A stretch of DNA of 20,181 nt, from positions 1-20,181 of the forward strand of contig UQZU01000034.1 in assembly GCA_900545665.1 (NCBI GenBank), in the 5' to 3' direction. The notes under the pieces are model-generated. The model did not search any database. It was given only the letters and a program-made list of their open reading frames with translations, and had not been told where the DNA came from. This stretch comes from an uncultured Collinsella sp. GTDB lineage: Bacteria > Actinomycetota > Coriobacteriia > Coriobacteriales > Coriobacteriaceae. The position numbers and the translations under genes are program-made. The first letter of the stretch is position 1. The number at the start of each line of letters is the position of its first letter. This document shows, piece after piece, positions 1 to 7,777 of this stretch.

Positions 1-23
1 ACCGAGCCGTACGCTTGAACTGA
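1..23 (+). other. 3' tail of an upstream gene, frame undecided
   Basis: The first bases sit directly before a strong terminator, so they are probably the end of a gene that lies outside the window. Two forward frames stop here, with TGA at 16-18 and TGA at 21-23, and too few codons remain to choose. In many actinobacteria rpsA (ribosomal protein S1) lies just upstream of coaE. That is a guess from known gene order, not from this sequence. Confidence 0.35.
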
Positions 24-26
24 GAA

Positions 27-56
27 GGGGGAGGCCTCGCGGCCTCCCCCTTTTTT
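27..56 (+). terminator. Strong intrinsic terminator
   Basis: A perfect 10-bp stem (27-36 with 41-50) closes a TCGC tetraloop and is followed at once by six T residues (51-56). This is a textbook Rho-independent terminator. It ends the upstream transcript, so coaE must have its own promoter between 57 and 170. No convincing -35/-10 pair stands out there; a GATAAT at 150-155 is the best -10-like word. Confidence 0.95.
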
Positions 57-183
57 GCGTTTAATAGAGAGTTGTAATACAAGAACTCGCCTTCGTTTAG
101 CTTGTCTTACTGTTTGGCTGTATTTTGAGTCCTTGTTTTGTATTTGCGCGATAATAACTCCCATTGGCGTTAGGGAGGACTTG

Positions 184-825
184 ATGTTTACCGTTTTTGT
201 CTTAGGCAATATTGCTTCGGGTAAATCGACTGCCTGCCGCTATCTCAAATCTCATGGCGCCATGCTTATCGATCTGGATGAGCTTGCCAAATCGCTGTAT
301 GTGCCAGGCTCCGATATCGTCAATGCCCTCGCGGAAGAATTCGGTTGGGACATTCTGGACGGGGAGGGCGGCATTCGCCGCAATGTCCTCGCTGCTCGAG
401 CTTTCTCCTCTCCTGATACAGTTGCGCGGCTCAACGACATCGTTCATCCGGTTCTCATCGAACAGCTGTCACTGAGGATTCTTGATCCGGTTTGCTGTAC
501 GGTTTCGTCCCCCCGTTACCCCTTTGCGGTTGTCGAGGTTTCTGCCCCGACTGGTTTTGAGGATGCTTTTGGCCTGGCTGATGAAATTCTGGTTATCAGC
601 GCTCCTTTAGCAGTTCGTCGCGAGCGTGCCATTCATCGTGGTATGGAGTCCTCTGATTTTGATGCGCGCTCTGCATGCCAACCTGATGAGGCTTCGCTTT
701 GCAATCTCGCTACGACGGTAATCGATAATGCGGCGGGCGATAACTCGCTCTTTGAACAACTGGACGCATGGCTTGCGCGCCATGGCTTTGGGGACGTAGT
801 GGATAAGGAGGAGCCCGATGCCTAA
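184..825 (+). CDS. coaE: Dephospho-CoA kinase
   Basis: This cytosolic enzyme phosphorylates the ribose 3'-hydroxyl of dephospho-CoA with ATP, the last step of coenzyme A synthesis. The 213-residue length fits the family. The Walker A loop GNIASGKS is at residues 8-15, a DLDELA segment at 30-35 matches the usual DAD motif, and LNDIVHP is at 83-89. The ATG at 184 was chosen because GGAGG (174-178) lies five bases upstream. The open frame runs back to 55, but that start would sit in the terminator and add 43 residues before the nucleotide-binding loop. The C-terminal half is divergent: the usual R-x-x-A-D-x-V-I-D-N segment reads CNLATTVIDN (173-182), with the Arg and Asp missing. The stop overlaps the next gene by eight bases, which suggests translational coupling. 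Kinase assignment is firm; efficiency is unknown. Confidence 0.88.
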   Translation: MFTVFVLGNIASGKSTACRYLKSHGAMLIDLDELAKSLYVPGSDIVNALAEEFGWDILDGEGGIRRNVLAARAFSSPDTVARLNDIVHPVLIEQLSLRILDPVCCTVSSPRYPFAVVEVSAPTGFEDAFGLADEILVISAPLAVRRERAIHRGMESSDFDARSACQPDEASLCNLATTVIDNAAGDNSLFEQLDAWLARHGFGDVVDKEEPDA

Positions 826-1399
826 GACACGTTTCTTTACGTGGTATCGCGTGGCGCCACTTGCCGTTATGTTCGTCTTCGGCATTATTTCGCTCGTCTA
901 CTCGTATGCACCTGCCGCCTTCTTTAAGCCTTTGTATCCGATTGACTACGAGGCGTACATAAAGCAATCGAGCATTTCGCACAATCTCGATCCGTATCTG
1001 GTGTGTGCTGTCATAAAGTCGGAATCGAATTGGGATCCCGAGGCTGAGTCGAATCAAGGCGCTCAGGGATTGATGCAGCTGATGCCCGAGACTGCCCAGG
1101 ATATGATTGCCAAGGGTCTTGTCGATGGTAGCGAGTATTCAGCCGACAACCTTAACGATCCCGTTACGAACATCGAGTTTGGATGTGCGTACCTTTCGTA
1201 TCTTCTAACGTATTTTAACGGGTCGACTGACAGCGCCATTGCCGCCTATAACGCCGGTATGGGCAATGTCGACGGATGGGCGCAGCAGAGTACGTCGCTT
1301 CATAATGCAATCACCTTTCCCGAGACGCAGGCGTATCTGATTCGTGTCAATAATGCCTGGGTTCGCTACAAGACCCTCTATCCCGATCGGTTCGTATAG
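818..1399 (+). CDS. Membrane-anchored lytic transglycosylase, Slt family
   Basis: This is a peptidoglycan-cleaving enzyme that would cut the MurNAc-GlcNAc bond to leave a 1,6-anhydro end. It has 193 residues. Residues 11-30 form one hydrophobic segment with no clear signal peptidase site, so it is probably an N-terminal anchor with the catalytic domain outside. The goose-lysozyme-like SLT fold shows as IKSESNW, with catalytic Glu69, then GLMQLMP (84-90) and AYNAG (143-147). AAGGAGG (805-811) lies six bases before the ATG, inside the end of coaE. The gene sits between coaE and uvrB and overlaps coaE, so it probably shares the coaE transcript. The substrate class is clear from the motifs. The cellular role, such as wall turnover or secretion, cannot be read from the sequence. 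Confidence 0.9.
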   Translation: MPKTRFFTWYRVAPLAVMFVFGIISLVYSYAPAAFFKPLYPIDYEAYIKQSSISHNLDPYLVCAVIKSESNWDPEAESNQGAQGLMQLMPETAQDMIAKGLVDGSEYSADNLNDPVTNIEFGCAYLSYLLTYFNGSTDSAIAAYNAGMGNVDGWAQQSTSLHNAITFPETQAYLIRVNNAWVRYKTLYPDRFV

Positions 1400-1407
1400 G
1401 ACTATAC
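1394..1407. promoter_or_regulatory. Palindrome upstream of uvrB, possible operator
   Basis: GTATAG, two bases, then CTATAC form a perfect 6+6 inverted repeat. It overlaps the stop codon of the transglycosylase and lies 12 bases before a -10-like TATACT. The half-site recurs as GTATAC at 1419-1424. It does not match the actinobacterial LexA consensus. A regulator site is possible, but chance is not excluded. Confidence 0.3.
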
Positions 1408-1419
1408 CTGCCGCCTGCG

Positions 1420-1425
1420 TATACT
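1420..1425 (+). promoter_or_regulatory. Candidate -10 element for uvrB
   Basis: TATACT matches five of six bases of the sigma-70-type -10 consensus and lies 25 bases before the uvrB start, in the short gap after the transglycosylase gene. No good -35 is seen 16-18 bases upstream. uvrB could also be read from the coaE transcript. Confidence 0.4.
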
Positions 1426-1450
1426 GCAGATATATGAGTTAGGAGTATCC

Positions 1451-3691
1451 ATGGCGGAATTTGAAGTTGAGCGTGTTGGAGGAGAGCTCAAACGTTTTGG
1501 CGTTGAGGGCTCTGAGGTGCCATTTAAGGTCGTGTCTCCATATGAGCCCGCTGGTTCCCAGCCTAAGGCCATTGAGTCGCTTGTGCAGGGCGTGAGGGAC
1601 GGAGATCGCTATCAGGTTTTGCTGGGCGTGACTGGTTCGGGTAAGACCTTCACGATGGCTAAGACTATTGAGGCCCTGGGGAAGCCGACGCTGGTCATGG
1701 CTCCCAACAAAACGCTTGCCGCTCAGCTCGCGAGCGAGCTCAAGGAATTCTTCCCTGACAACGCCGTGGTCTATTTTGTGTCGTACTACGATTACTATCA
1801 ACCCGAAGCGTATGTGCCGCAAAGCGATACGTATATCGAGAAAGATTCCTCGATTAACGAAGAGGTCGAGATGCTGCGACATCAGGCGACCGCATCGCTG
1901 CTATCTCGACGCGATGTGATCGTCGTCGCATCGGTCTCGTGTATCTATGGCATTGGCTCTCCCGAGGACTATGCTGGCCTAGCTCCGAACGTCGACAAGA
2001 AGGTGCCGCTCGAGCGCGATGACTTTATCCATGCGCTTATCGATATTCAGTACGATCGCAATGATTATGACCTGGCACGCGGCACTTTCCGCGTGCGCGG
2101 CGATGTCGTCGACGTGTATCCGCCCTATGCCGAGCATCCGTTGCGGTTTGAGTTCTTTGGCGACGAGGTCGAGCTGATTGCCGAGATCGACGAGGTCACC
2201 GGCGAGATGCTGCGTGAGTACGAGGCCATTCCCGTGTGGCCGGCCTCGCACTACGTGACTGAGAAGCCTAAGGTCAAAGCGGCTCTGAAATCAATCAGCG
2301 AAGAGTGCGAGAAGCGTGTGGCCGAGCTCAAGGCGACTGATAAGCTGCTCGAGGCGCAGCGTCTGCAGCAGCGCACCGACTATGATCTCGAGATGCTCGA
2401 GACCATGGGTTTTTGTAACGGTATCGAGAACTACTCGCGTCATCTGGACGGTCGAAAACCGGGCGAGCCGCCGTTTACCCTGATCGATTACTTTCCTAAG
2501 GACATGCTCTGCATCATCGATGAGAGCCATGTGACGGTGCCGCAGATCCGCGGCATGCACGAAGGCGACCGCTCGCGTAAGGTGACGCTGGTGGAGCATG
2601 GTTTTCGTCTGCCTTCGGCACTCGATAACCGCCCGCTTCGTTTCGATGAGTTTGAGGCGAGGATTCCCCAGTTCATCTACGTTTCGGCCACGCCGGGCGA
2701 CTACGAGCTGCGGGTTAGCCAGAATGACGTTGAGCAGATTATTCGTCCGACCGGTCTGCTCGACCCCAAGATCGATGTGCGTCCTGTTCGTGGGCAGATT
2801 GACGATCTTGAGGACGAGATTCGCGAGCGCGTTGCCCGCAAGGAGCGCGTGCTGGTGACCACGCTCACCAAGCGCATGGCCGAGGACCTGACCGATCACC
2901 TACTCGACGCTGGCATTAAGGTCAACTACATGCATTCCGATACGGCGACGATGGACCGTGTCGAGATCCTGCGAACGCTGCGCGAGGGAAAGATCGATGT
3001 TCTCGTTGGCATCAACCTGCTCCGCGAGGGTCTGGATCTTCCCGAGGTCTCGCTGGTGGCAATACTCGACGCTGACAAGGAAGGTTTCTTGCGCAATCGC
3101 CGTTCGTTGATTCAGACGATTGGCCGTGCGGCCCGTAATGCCGACGGCGAGGTCATCATGTATGCAGACGTTGTGACCGATTCGATGAAAGAAGCCATCG
3201 AGGAGACGCAACGCCGTCGCGAGATTCAGATGGCATATAACGAAGAGCATGGCATTGTGCCCAAGACGGTTCGCAAGGCCATTAACGACATTTCGAGCTT
3301 TATTGCCGAGGCCGAAAAGACTGTGGGCTCGAAGGGGCGCTCGAGAGGCGATTCGCTGGGTCACGGTGCGTTCTATACACCCGACGAAAACGGCGAGGGC
3401 GCCGCGCCGGAGACGGTGGCACCCGAGCAGACGCTTGCCGAGCAGCTGGAAGGGCTGCCGCATGACGAGCTCGTGCGGATTGTCGAGACCATGGAGGAAG
3501 ACATGCGTAACGCTTCCGCCGCCATGGACTTTGAGGAGGCGGCACGTCTGCGCGATGCCGTCGTTCAGATTCGGGCGATGCTCGAGGGCGCATCTGAGGA
3601 CGAAACGATCGAGCGTTTGCGTTCGCAGGCTCGCAAGGGCTCTACCTTTGCTTCGGGCAGAAAACGCCAGGGTGCACGATTCAGGAAGTAG
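1451..3691 (+). CDS. uvrB: Excinuclease ABC subunit B
   Basis: UvrB is the damage-verifying helicase-like subunit of nucleotide excision repair. UvrA loads it on DNA and it recruits UvrC for incision. Residues seen: Walker A GVTGSGKT (59-66); the strand-separating beta-hairpin with YYDYYQPEAYVP (112-123); DESH (357-360); VSATPGDY (411-418); and QTIGRAARN (555-563), the motif VI arginine region. A UVR motif for contact with UvrC lies at about 672-710. At 746 residues it is longer than the usual 660-700. The excess is mainly a flexible Gly/Glu-rich linker at about 625-665 and a basic tail ending in RKRQGARFRK. AGGAG (1441-1445) is five bases before the ATG. Catalytic and hairpin motifs are intact, so it should be functional. 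Confidence 0.98.
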   Translation: MAEFEVERVGGELKRFGVEGSEVPFKVVSPYEPAGSQPKAIESLVQGVRDGDRYQVLLGVTGSGKTFTMAKTIEALGKPTLVMAPNKTLAAQLASELKEFFPDNAVVYFVSYYDYYQPEAYVPQSDTYIEKDSSINEEVEMLRHQATASLLSRRDVIVVASVSCIYGIGSPEDYAGLAPNVDKKVPLERDDFIHALIDIQYDRNDYDLARGTFRVRGDVVDVYPPYAEHPLRFEFFGDEVELIAEIDEVTGEMLREYEAIPVWPASHYVTEKPKVKAALKSISEECEKRVAELKATDKLLEAQRLQQRTDYDLEMLETMGFCNGIENYSRHLDGRKPGEPPFTLIDYFPKDMLCIIDESHVTVPQIRGMHEGDRSRKVTLVEHGFRLPSALDNRPLRFDEFEARIPQFIYVSATPGDYELRVSQNDVEQIIRPTGLLDPKIDVRPVRGQIDDLEDEIRERVARKERVLVTTLTKRMAEDLTDHLLDAGIKVNYMHSDTATMDRVEILRTLREGKIDVLVGINLLREGLDLPEVSLVAILDADKEGFLRNRRSLIQTIGRAARNADGEVIMYADVVTDSMKEAIEETQRRREIQMAYNEEHGIVPKTVRKAINDISSFIAEAEKTVGSKGRSRGDSLGHGAFYTPDENGEGAAPETVAPEQTLAEQLEGLPHDELVRIVETMEEDMRNASAAMDFEEAARLRDAVVQIRAMLEGASEDETIERLRSQARKGSTFASGRKRQGARFRK

Positions 3692-3695
3692 CGAA

Positions 3696-3729
3696 CAGGC
3701 CCCGAGTTCCCTGTGGAGCTCGGGGCCTG
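3696..3729. terminator. Hairpin between convergent genes, probable bidirectional terminator
   Basis: A perfect 11-bp stem (3696-3706 with 3719-3729) continues inward through four more pairs, one of them G-U, to a CTGT loop. It begins five bases after the uvrB stop and lies 27 bases beyond the stop of the opposing FAD gene. The T tracts on both sides are weak, so termination efficiency is uncertain. Confidence 0.7.
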
Positions 3730-3756
3730 TGTCGTTTGGACGCGGGAGTTCGTGCG

Positions 3757-5397
3757 CTAGAGGTCTGCTATCAGCGCCTCAGCGCAACGGATGCCGTCGG
3801 TGGCGGCGCTCACGATGCCGCCTGCATATCCTGCTCCCTCGCCGCAAGGGTAGAGGCCTGGGGTCGCCACGGCATGGCACGCTCGGTCTCGGGTGACAGT
3901 GACCGGTGAGCTCGAACGCGTCTCCACGCCGGTGAGCACGGCATCGGGGCGGTCGTAGCCCCGCAGCTTTTTCCCGAGCAGGGGAATTCCCAGGCGAAGC
4001 GACTCGACGATATGCTGCGGTAGTGCCTCGTCAATTGCTGTCCAAGTCACACCGAGCGGATAGGTGGGCTTAACCTTTCCACATGCCGTGCTGGCGCGTC
4101 TAGCAAGGAAATCCCCGACGAGCTGTGCCGGCGCGTTCCAGTTGGAGCCACCCAGACGATAGGCGGCTCGCTCGCAGGCGCGCTGGAGCTCAATGCCTGC
4201 GAGCGGATCATCGCTGGGAAGGTCGTCAGGTGTGACGTTAACGAGTAGGGCGGCATTTGCGTTGCGCCCGTCGCGAGCATTGAGGCTGGCACCGTTGACG
4301 CACAGATGGCCCTGCTCGGAAGAAGCCGCGACAACCTGTCCGCCGGGGCACATGCAAAACGAGAACACGCTGCGGCCGTTGGGGAGATGGGCGACAAGCT
4401 TGTAGGGGGCTGCTCCGAGTGCCGGGTGCCCCGCCGAAGGGCCATATTGGGCACGGTCGATGTCGCGCTGTGGATGCTCGATGCGCACACCCATGGCAAA
4501 GGTCTTTTGCGCGAGGGCAACGTTATGCTCCTTGAGAAGCTCGAATACGTCGCGGGCGGAATGGCCGCAGGCGAGAATGAGGTGCTTTGTGGCGATTGTC
4601 TCGCTTGTGGTTTCTTGGGGCGGTTGGACATCGACGCCGGTGATGGCACCGGATCCATCGGTTCGAATATTGACGAGCTTTGTTCGATAGCGGATGGTTC
4701 CACCGAGTTGCTCGATGCGCTGAGAAATGTTGGTGACGACGGTGGGGAGGATGTCGGAGCCAATGTGCGGCTTGGCGTCCCACAGGATGTCACGAGGTGA
4801 GCCCGCTTCGACGAATGTTTCAAGAATCAGCCGATGGGCAGGATTTTTGGTTCCCGTGTTGAGCTTGCCGTCCGAGAAGGTCCCTGCGCCGCCCAGGCCA
4901 AATTGGATATTGCTTTCGGGGTCGAGGATACGCTCCTTAAGAAAGAGATCAATCGCTTGCGAGCGGCGAAGTGCGGGGTCGCCGCGCTCGATGAGCAGGG
5001 GTTTAAGGCCCGCTTTAGCAAGGGTCAGGGCGGCGAAGAGGCCAGCGCAACCGGCGCCGACAACGACGGGATGCCCCTTGGGTGCATTCGGGACAGGGCT
5101 GGGGAATGAAGGAGCCTCGCCGTCTACCATGCGGATGCGCGAGCGGTCGCGCTCGGCGACGCGGTCGACCACCTCTTGCTCGAGTCGGGAGCTTGTCAGC
5201 TCAACTCGAAAGCTCAAAATAAAATGGACATCTCGCTTTTTACGGGCGTCGATTGACTTGCGATGGAGCTCAATGGCTTTAATCTGGGAATCCTCGCATC
5301 GCAGGGCTCGTTTGACGGCGCGTCTACCAATAGCAAGGCAGGCGGTTTCGTCGCCGGCCTCATCGAGTGACGCGTGGACTTGGGTGATTTCGATCAT
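3757..5397 (-). CDS. Uncharacterised FAD-dependent dehydrogenase (COG2509 type)
   Basis: This is a flavoprotein of unknown substrate with 546 residues, the usual length of its family. Residues 1-90 form the small family-specific N-terminal domain, including HRKSIDARKKRDVHF (45-59). The FAD-binding Rossmann motif VVVGAGCAGL is at 111-120. The family-typical FSDGKLNTGTKN is at 174-185, ACGHSARDVFELL lies mid-protein, and a glycine-rich GEGAGYAGGI segment near the end contacts FAD in related proteins. The ATG at 5397 has AAGGAG six bases upstream (5409-5404). A longer frame to 5568 would run through a hairpin and into the neighbouring gene. It lies downstream of the Mrp and HI0933-type genes on the same strand but behind a terminator-like hairpin. 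The redox fold is certain; the reaction is not known. Confidence 0.88.
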   Translation of the reverse strand: MIEITQVHASLDEAGDETACLAIGRRAVKRALRCEDSQIKAIELHRKSIDARKKRDVHFILSFRVELTSSRLEQEVVDRVAERDRSRIRMVDGEAPSFPSPVPNAPKGHPVVVGAGCAGLFAALTLAKAGLKPLLIERGDPALRRSQAIDLFLKERILDPESNIQFGLGGAGTFSDGKLNTGTKNPAHRLILETFVEAGSPRDILWDAKPHIGSDILPTVVTNISQRIEQLGGTIRYRTKLVNIRTDGSGAITGVDVQPPQETTSETIATKHLILACGHSARDVFELLKEHNVALAQKTFAMGVRIEHPQRDIDRAQYGPSAGHPALGAAPYKLVAHLPNGRSVFSFCMCPGGQVVAASSEQGHLCVNGASLNARDGRNANAALLVNVTPDDLPSDDPLAGIELQRACERAAYRLGGSNWNAPAQLVGDFLARRASTACGKVKPTYPLGVTWTAIDEALPQHIVESLRLGIPLLGKKLRGYDRPDAVLTGVETRSSSPVTVTRDRACHAVATPGLYPCGEGAGYAGGIVSAATDGIRCAEALIADL

Positions 5398-5415
5398 CGA
5401 GGTCTCCTTAGATGC

Positions 5416-5447
5416 AAGAAAGAGGCCGCCCGGTGTCCCAGACGGCC
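5416..5447 (-). terminator. Intrinsic terminator or leader attenuator on the reverse strand
   Basis: Read on the reverse strand, GGCCGTCTGG pairs with CCGGGCGGCC across a GACA loop (5447-5424), giving ten pairs including two G-U. TCTTTCTT follows (5423-5416). It lies about 30 bases after the stop of the HI0933-type gene and 19 bases before the start of the FAD gene. It probably ends the mrp transcript, yet the next gene is just downstream. Confidence 0.75.
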
Positions 5448-5460
5448 CGAATGCGTTTTG

Positions 5461-5466
5461 ATTATA
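5461..5466 (-). promoter_or_regulatory. Candidate -10 element for the COG2509-type gene
   Basis: A perfect TATAAT is read on the reverse strand, ten bases after the upstream stop codon. No recognisable -35 is seen 16-18 bases further up. If active, transcription would begin near 5454 and run straight into the hairpin at 5447-5424. Confidence 0.4.
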
Positions 5467-5476
5467 GACTGCGTGG

Positions 5477-6748
5477 CTATAGGCTGCTTGCAGCGCGAAT
5501 ACCCGAGATCCAAGCCCATGCAAGGTTGAAACCGCCGCAATCGGCATCGATGTCGAGCGCCTCGCCACAGATGTAAAGTGGGGCGTCTGCCGCGTTGCTC
5601 ACGCAGAGGTTGAGAGCTGAGACGCTCTCGATGGGCACGCCGCCGCGGGTGACTTGGGCCGAACGCTCCTCTGTCGTTCCCTCGACGAGCATCTTAAAGT
5701 GCTTGAGGATTGAGACCAGATGGATGACGTCGTACGACCCGGGGTGGCACTGTTCGAATGCGGTGCAGACAACGTGAGAGAACTGCGGGGCGAGCATGCC
5801 GTCGAGCCAGCGGGGGTCGCGGGGTGAAAAGCCGCCGAGCAACTCAACTCGCTGGTTGAGCATATCGAGCAACTCGTCTTTGGAGAGGTCGGGGAAAACG
5901 TCGAGCAGAATCGTGTCACCGCGCTGGACGCGACGGGAGAGGTTAAAGGCAGCAACGCCCGAGATGCCAAAGGTTCGGAAGAGCACTTCGCCGTCTTCGC
6001 GCCAGAGCTCCTCGTGATTGCGGGTGAGCGTCAAGCGGGCGCGGACGCGCAGGCCATCCAGTGTCTTGAGCGCAGCCTGGTTGCCGAAGACCGATGCCGA
6101 CACGGGGCAGAGGACGGGGTGCTGCGGTGTGAGGGGAAGATTGAACGTCTTCGCGATGTCGGCGGGGCTGCCGCCCGTAGCGATAATTACGGCCTTTGCC
6201 TGCAGCGTCTCGTTCTTGCGAGGGGTGTCGGCAAGCGCCTTCCGAAGCGAGCGGACCTCCGTTTTTCGGTCGTCGTGCTTTTTTACCTTGAGTGCTCGCG
6301 CAGGACGGTCTATTTGGAGTGTCCAGCCCTCGGGGACTTTGAATGCCGAGGCAACGTTTGCTCCACAGATCAAGGTGATACCCAGGTGATTGCAAGCGTT
6401 GAGAAGCGCATCGCGCACCGATTCGGCACGAAGGGAGCGCGGATACAGCCGGCCCTCCTCGGAGGTCGTCATGATGCCCAGCGAGGAGAAGAAACTGTCG
6501 AGCTCTTGCTCGGGCTGGGGACCCATGACGGATTCGACGAATGCGGGGTGGTTGTACCGCTGGAAATCAATTGATTCGTTGGAAAGGTTGCAGCGGCCGT
6601 TGCCGGTCGCAAGAAGTTTAAGGCCGCAGGCAACATCGCGCTCAATGATGCAGGCGCTTTTGCCTGCGTGTGCGGCCGTAATGGCGGCGGCGAGACCCGA
6701 GGCCCCGCCGCCGATTACCAAGACGTCATAGGAGGCGTTTGTGTTCAC
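5477..6748 (-). CDS. HI0933/BaiN-type flavoprotein (NAD(P)/FAD-dependent oxidoreductase)
   Basis: This flavoprotein belongs to the HI0933/YhiN family (COG2081), which includes BaiN, reported to act in bile acid dehydroxylation in gut clostridia. Most members have no proven reaction, so the substrate is left open. It has 423 residues. The N-terminal FAD motif VIGGGASGLAAA is at 11-22. The family hallmark KLLATGNGRCNLSN is at 44-57, and the C-terminal segment with CGEALDIDADCGGFNLAWAW is the usual FAD-contacting end. A lysine-rich stretch at about 154-180 looks like a surface insertion. The start is GTG at 6748, placed directly after the Mrp stop codon with no gap. GAGG (6757-6754) inside the Mrp end serves as ribosome site, so translation is probably coupled to Mrp. 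Confidence 0.9.
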   Translation of the reverse strand: MNTNASYDVLVIGGGASGLAAAITAAHAGKSACIIERDVACGLKLLATGNGRCNLSNESIDFQRYNHPAFVESVMGPQPEQELDSFFSSLGIMTTSEEGRLYPRSLRAESVRDALLNACNHLGITLICGANVASAFKVPEGWTLQIDRPARALKVKKHDDRKTEVRSLRKALADTPRKNETLQAKAVIIATGGSPADIAKTFNLPLTPQHPVLCPVSASVFGNQAALKTLDGLRVRARLTLTRNHEELWREDGEVLFRTFGISGVAAFNLSRRVQRGDTILLDVFPDLSKDELLDMLNQRVELLGGFSPRDPRWLDGMLAPQFSHVVCTAFEQCHPGSYDVIHLVSILKHFKMLVEGTTEERSAQVTRGGVPIESVSALNLCVSNAADAPLYICGEALDIDADCGGFNLAWAWISGIRAASSL

Positions 6749-7579
6749 TTAAGCCTCGACGGTCTCGTGCGGGGCAATGGCCTCGACGGCAGAGACGGCC
6801 TGGGGCAGCATACCGTCGGGCAGTGCGGTCTCAACCTCGCCTTTATCGCAAGCCTCGGCGAGTGCCGGATTGATGGGAAGCTGCCCTAGGATCTCGAGGT
6901 TGTAACGCTCGGCGACCTCGGGGAGCTTGCTCTTGCCAAAGACCTCGATCTTCTTGCCGCAATCGGGGCACTCGATATAGCTCATGTTTTCGACGATTCC
7001 CAGAATGGGGACGTTCATCTTCTCGGCCATGTTGACCGCCTTGGCGACGATCATCGAGACCAGATCCTGCGGGCTCGTGACGATGACGATGCCATCGACG
7101 GGCAGCGACTGGAAGACGGTGAGGGCGACGTCGCCCGTTCCCGGAGGCATGTCGACCAGCAGGTAGTCGATGGGGCCCCATGAGGTTTCGCTCCAGAACT
7201 GCCTGATGGCACCCGCGATAACCGGACCGCGCCAGAGGACGGGGTCGGTTTCGTTTTGGAGCAGCAGGTTGGAGCTCATGACCTTGACCCCGTGCTCCGA
7301 GATCTCGGGCAGCATAAGATTGCCGAGAGCATGGACGTGACGTCCGCTCATGCCGAACATCTTAGGGATAGAGGGGCCGGTAATATCGGCATCGAGGACG
7401 CCGACCTTGTGACCGTGGCGGGAAAGCTCCGTGGCGATGGCGCCGGTGACGAATGACTTGCCGACGCCGCCTTTACCGGAAAGCACGGCGATAACGCGCT
7501 TGACCTCGGACAGCGTATTCTCCTCAAATTGCGACGGCGACGTTTGCCCGCCGGCTGCCTGTGCGTGCTCGCAACCCAT
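6749..7579 (-). CDS. mrp: Mrp/NBP35-type P-loop ATPase, iron-sulfur cluster carrier
   Basis: This cytosolic ATPase of the Mrp/ApbC/NBP35 family would hold an Fe-S cluster between two subunits and pass it to target enzymes. It has 276 residues. The deviant Walker A GKGGVGKS is at 35-42, DADITGPSIPKMFG at 63-76, VDMPPGTGD at 142-150, and a single C-x-x-C pair (Cys204, Cys207) is where the family binds its bridging cluster. The N-terminal DUF59 domain of longer Mrp proteins is absent; only Cys3 remains near the N-terminus. The ATG at 7579 has AAAGGAG six bases upstream (7592-7586). The frame stays open to 7978, but that would overlap uvrA and lacks family similarity. It is the first gene of the reverse block and shares a divergent promoter region with uvrA. 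Confidence 0.93.
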   Translation of the reverse strand: MGCEHAQAAGGQTSPSQFEENTLSEVKRVIAVLSGKGGVGKSFVTGAIATELSRHGHKVGVLDADITGPSIPKMFGMSGRHVHALGNLMLPEISEHGVKVMSSNLLLQNETDPVLWRGPVIAGAIRQFWSETSWGPIDYLLVDMPPGTGDVALTVFQSLPVDGIVIVTSPQDLVSMIVAKAVNMAEKMNVPILGIVENMSYIECPDCGKKIEVFGKSKLPEVAERYNLEILGQLPINPALAEACDKGEVETALPDGMLPQAVSAVEAIAPHETVEA

Positions 7580-7601
7580 GTTTGACTCCTTTGTATATGT
7601 T

Positions 7602-7615
7602 GGGGCCGGAGCCCC
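7602..7615 (-). other. Small hairpin in the mrp leader
   Basis: GGGGC and GCCCC pair across a four-base loop, giving a GC-only five-pair stem ten bases upstream of the mrp ribosome site. It could protect the transcript end or modulate translation. No T tract follows, so it is not a terminator. Confidence 0.4.
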
Positions 7616-7634
7616 GCGGTGTGACACGAGCGTC

Positions 7635-7640
7635 ATTGTA
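7635..7640 (-). promoter_or_regulatory. Candidate -10 element for mrp
   Basis: TACAAT on the reverse strand lies 56 bases before the mrp start. A short inverted repeat, CTCG-TTTG-CGAG (7643-7654), lies in the -35/-10 spacer and could be an operator. No clear -35 hexamer is visible, so the call is tentative. Confidence 0.4.
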
Positions 7641-7763
7641 CCCTCGTTTGCGAGCGGGAGACATTCATGATGCGTGGCAGGCGATCGACGGTATTCGAAA
7701 GTACAGGCCGAGCGTGCGGTCTGCGGCGACAGACAACACAAAAGGTCTGCGAATCTTGTATTA

Positions 7764-7777
7764 CGAACATCTGTGCG
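7764..7777 (+). promoter_or_regulatory. uvrA: Candidate LexA (SOS) box upstream of uvrA
   Basis: The site reads CGAAC-ATCT-GTGCG. Gram-positive and actinobacterial LexA boxes follow CGAAC-N4-GTTCG, so one half-site is perfect and the other has one mismatch. It ends 61 bases before the uvrA start. TTGTAT (7756-7761) precedes it and a weak -10-like TAAACT (7790-7795) follows, so a bound repressor would cover the promoter. uvrA is a known SOS gene in many bacteria. The promoter hexamers themselves are poor. Confidence 0.6.

Noticed and set aside
55..183. In-frame upstream extension of coaE
   Set aside because: The start would lie inside the terminator T tract, lacks a ribosome site, and adds 43 residues before a family-typical N-terminus.
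5398..5568. Upstream extension of the COG2509-type gene
   Set aside because: It overlaps the end of the HI0933-type gene and a hairpin; the ATG at 5397 has a good ribosome site and family-like start.
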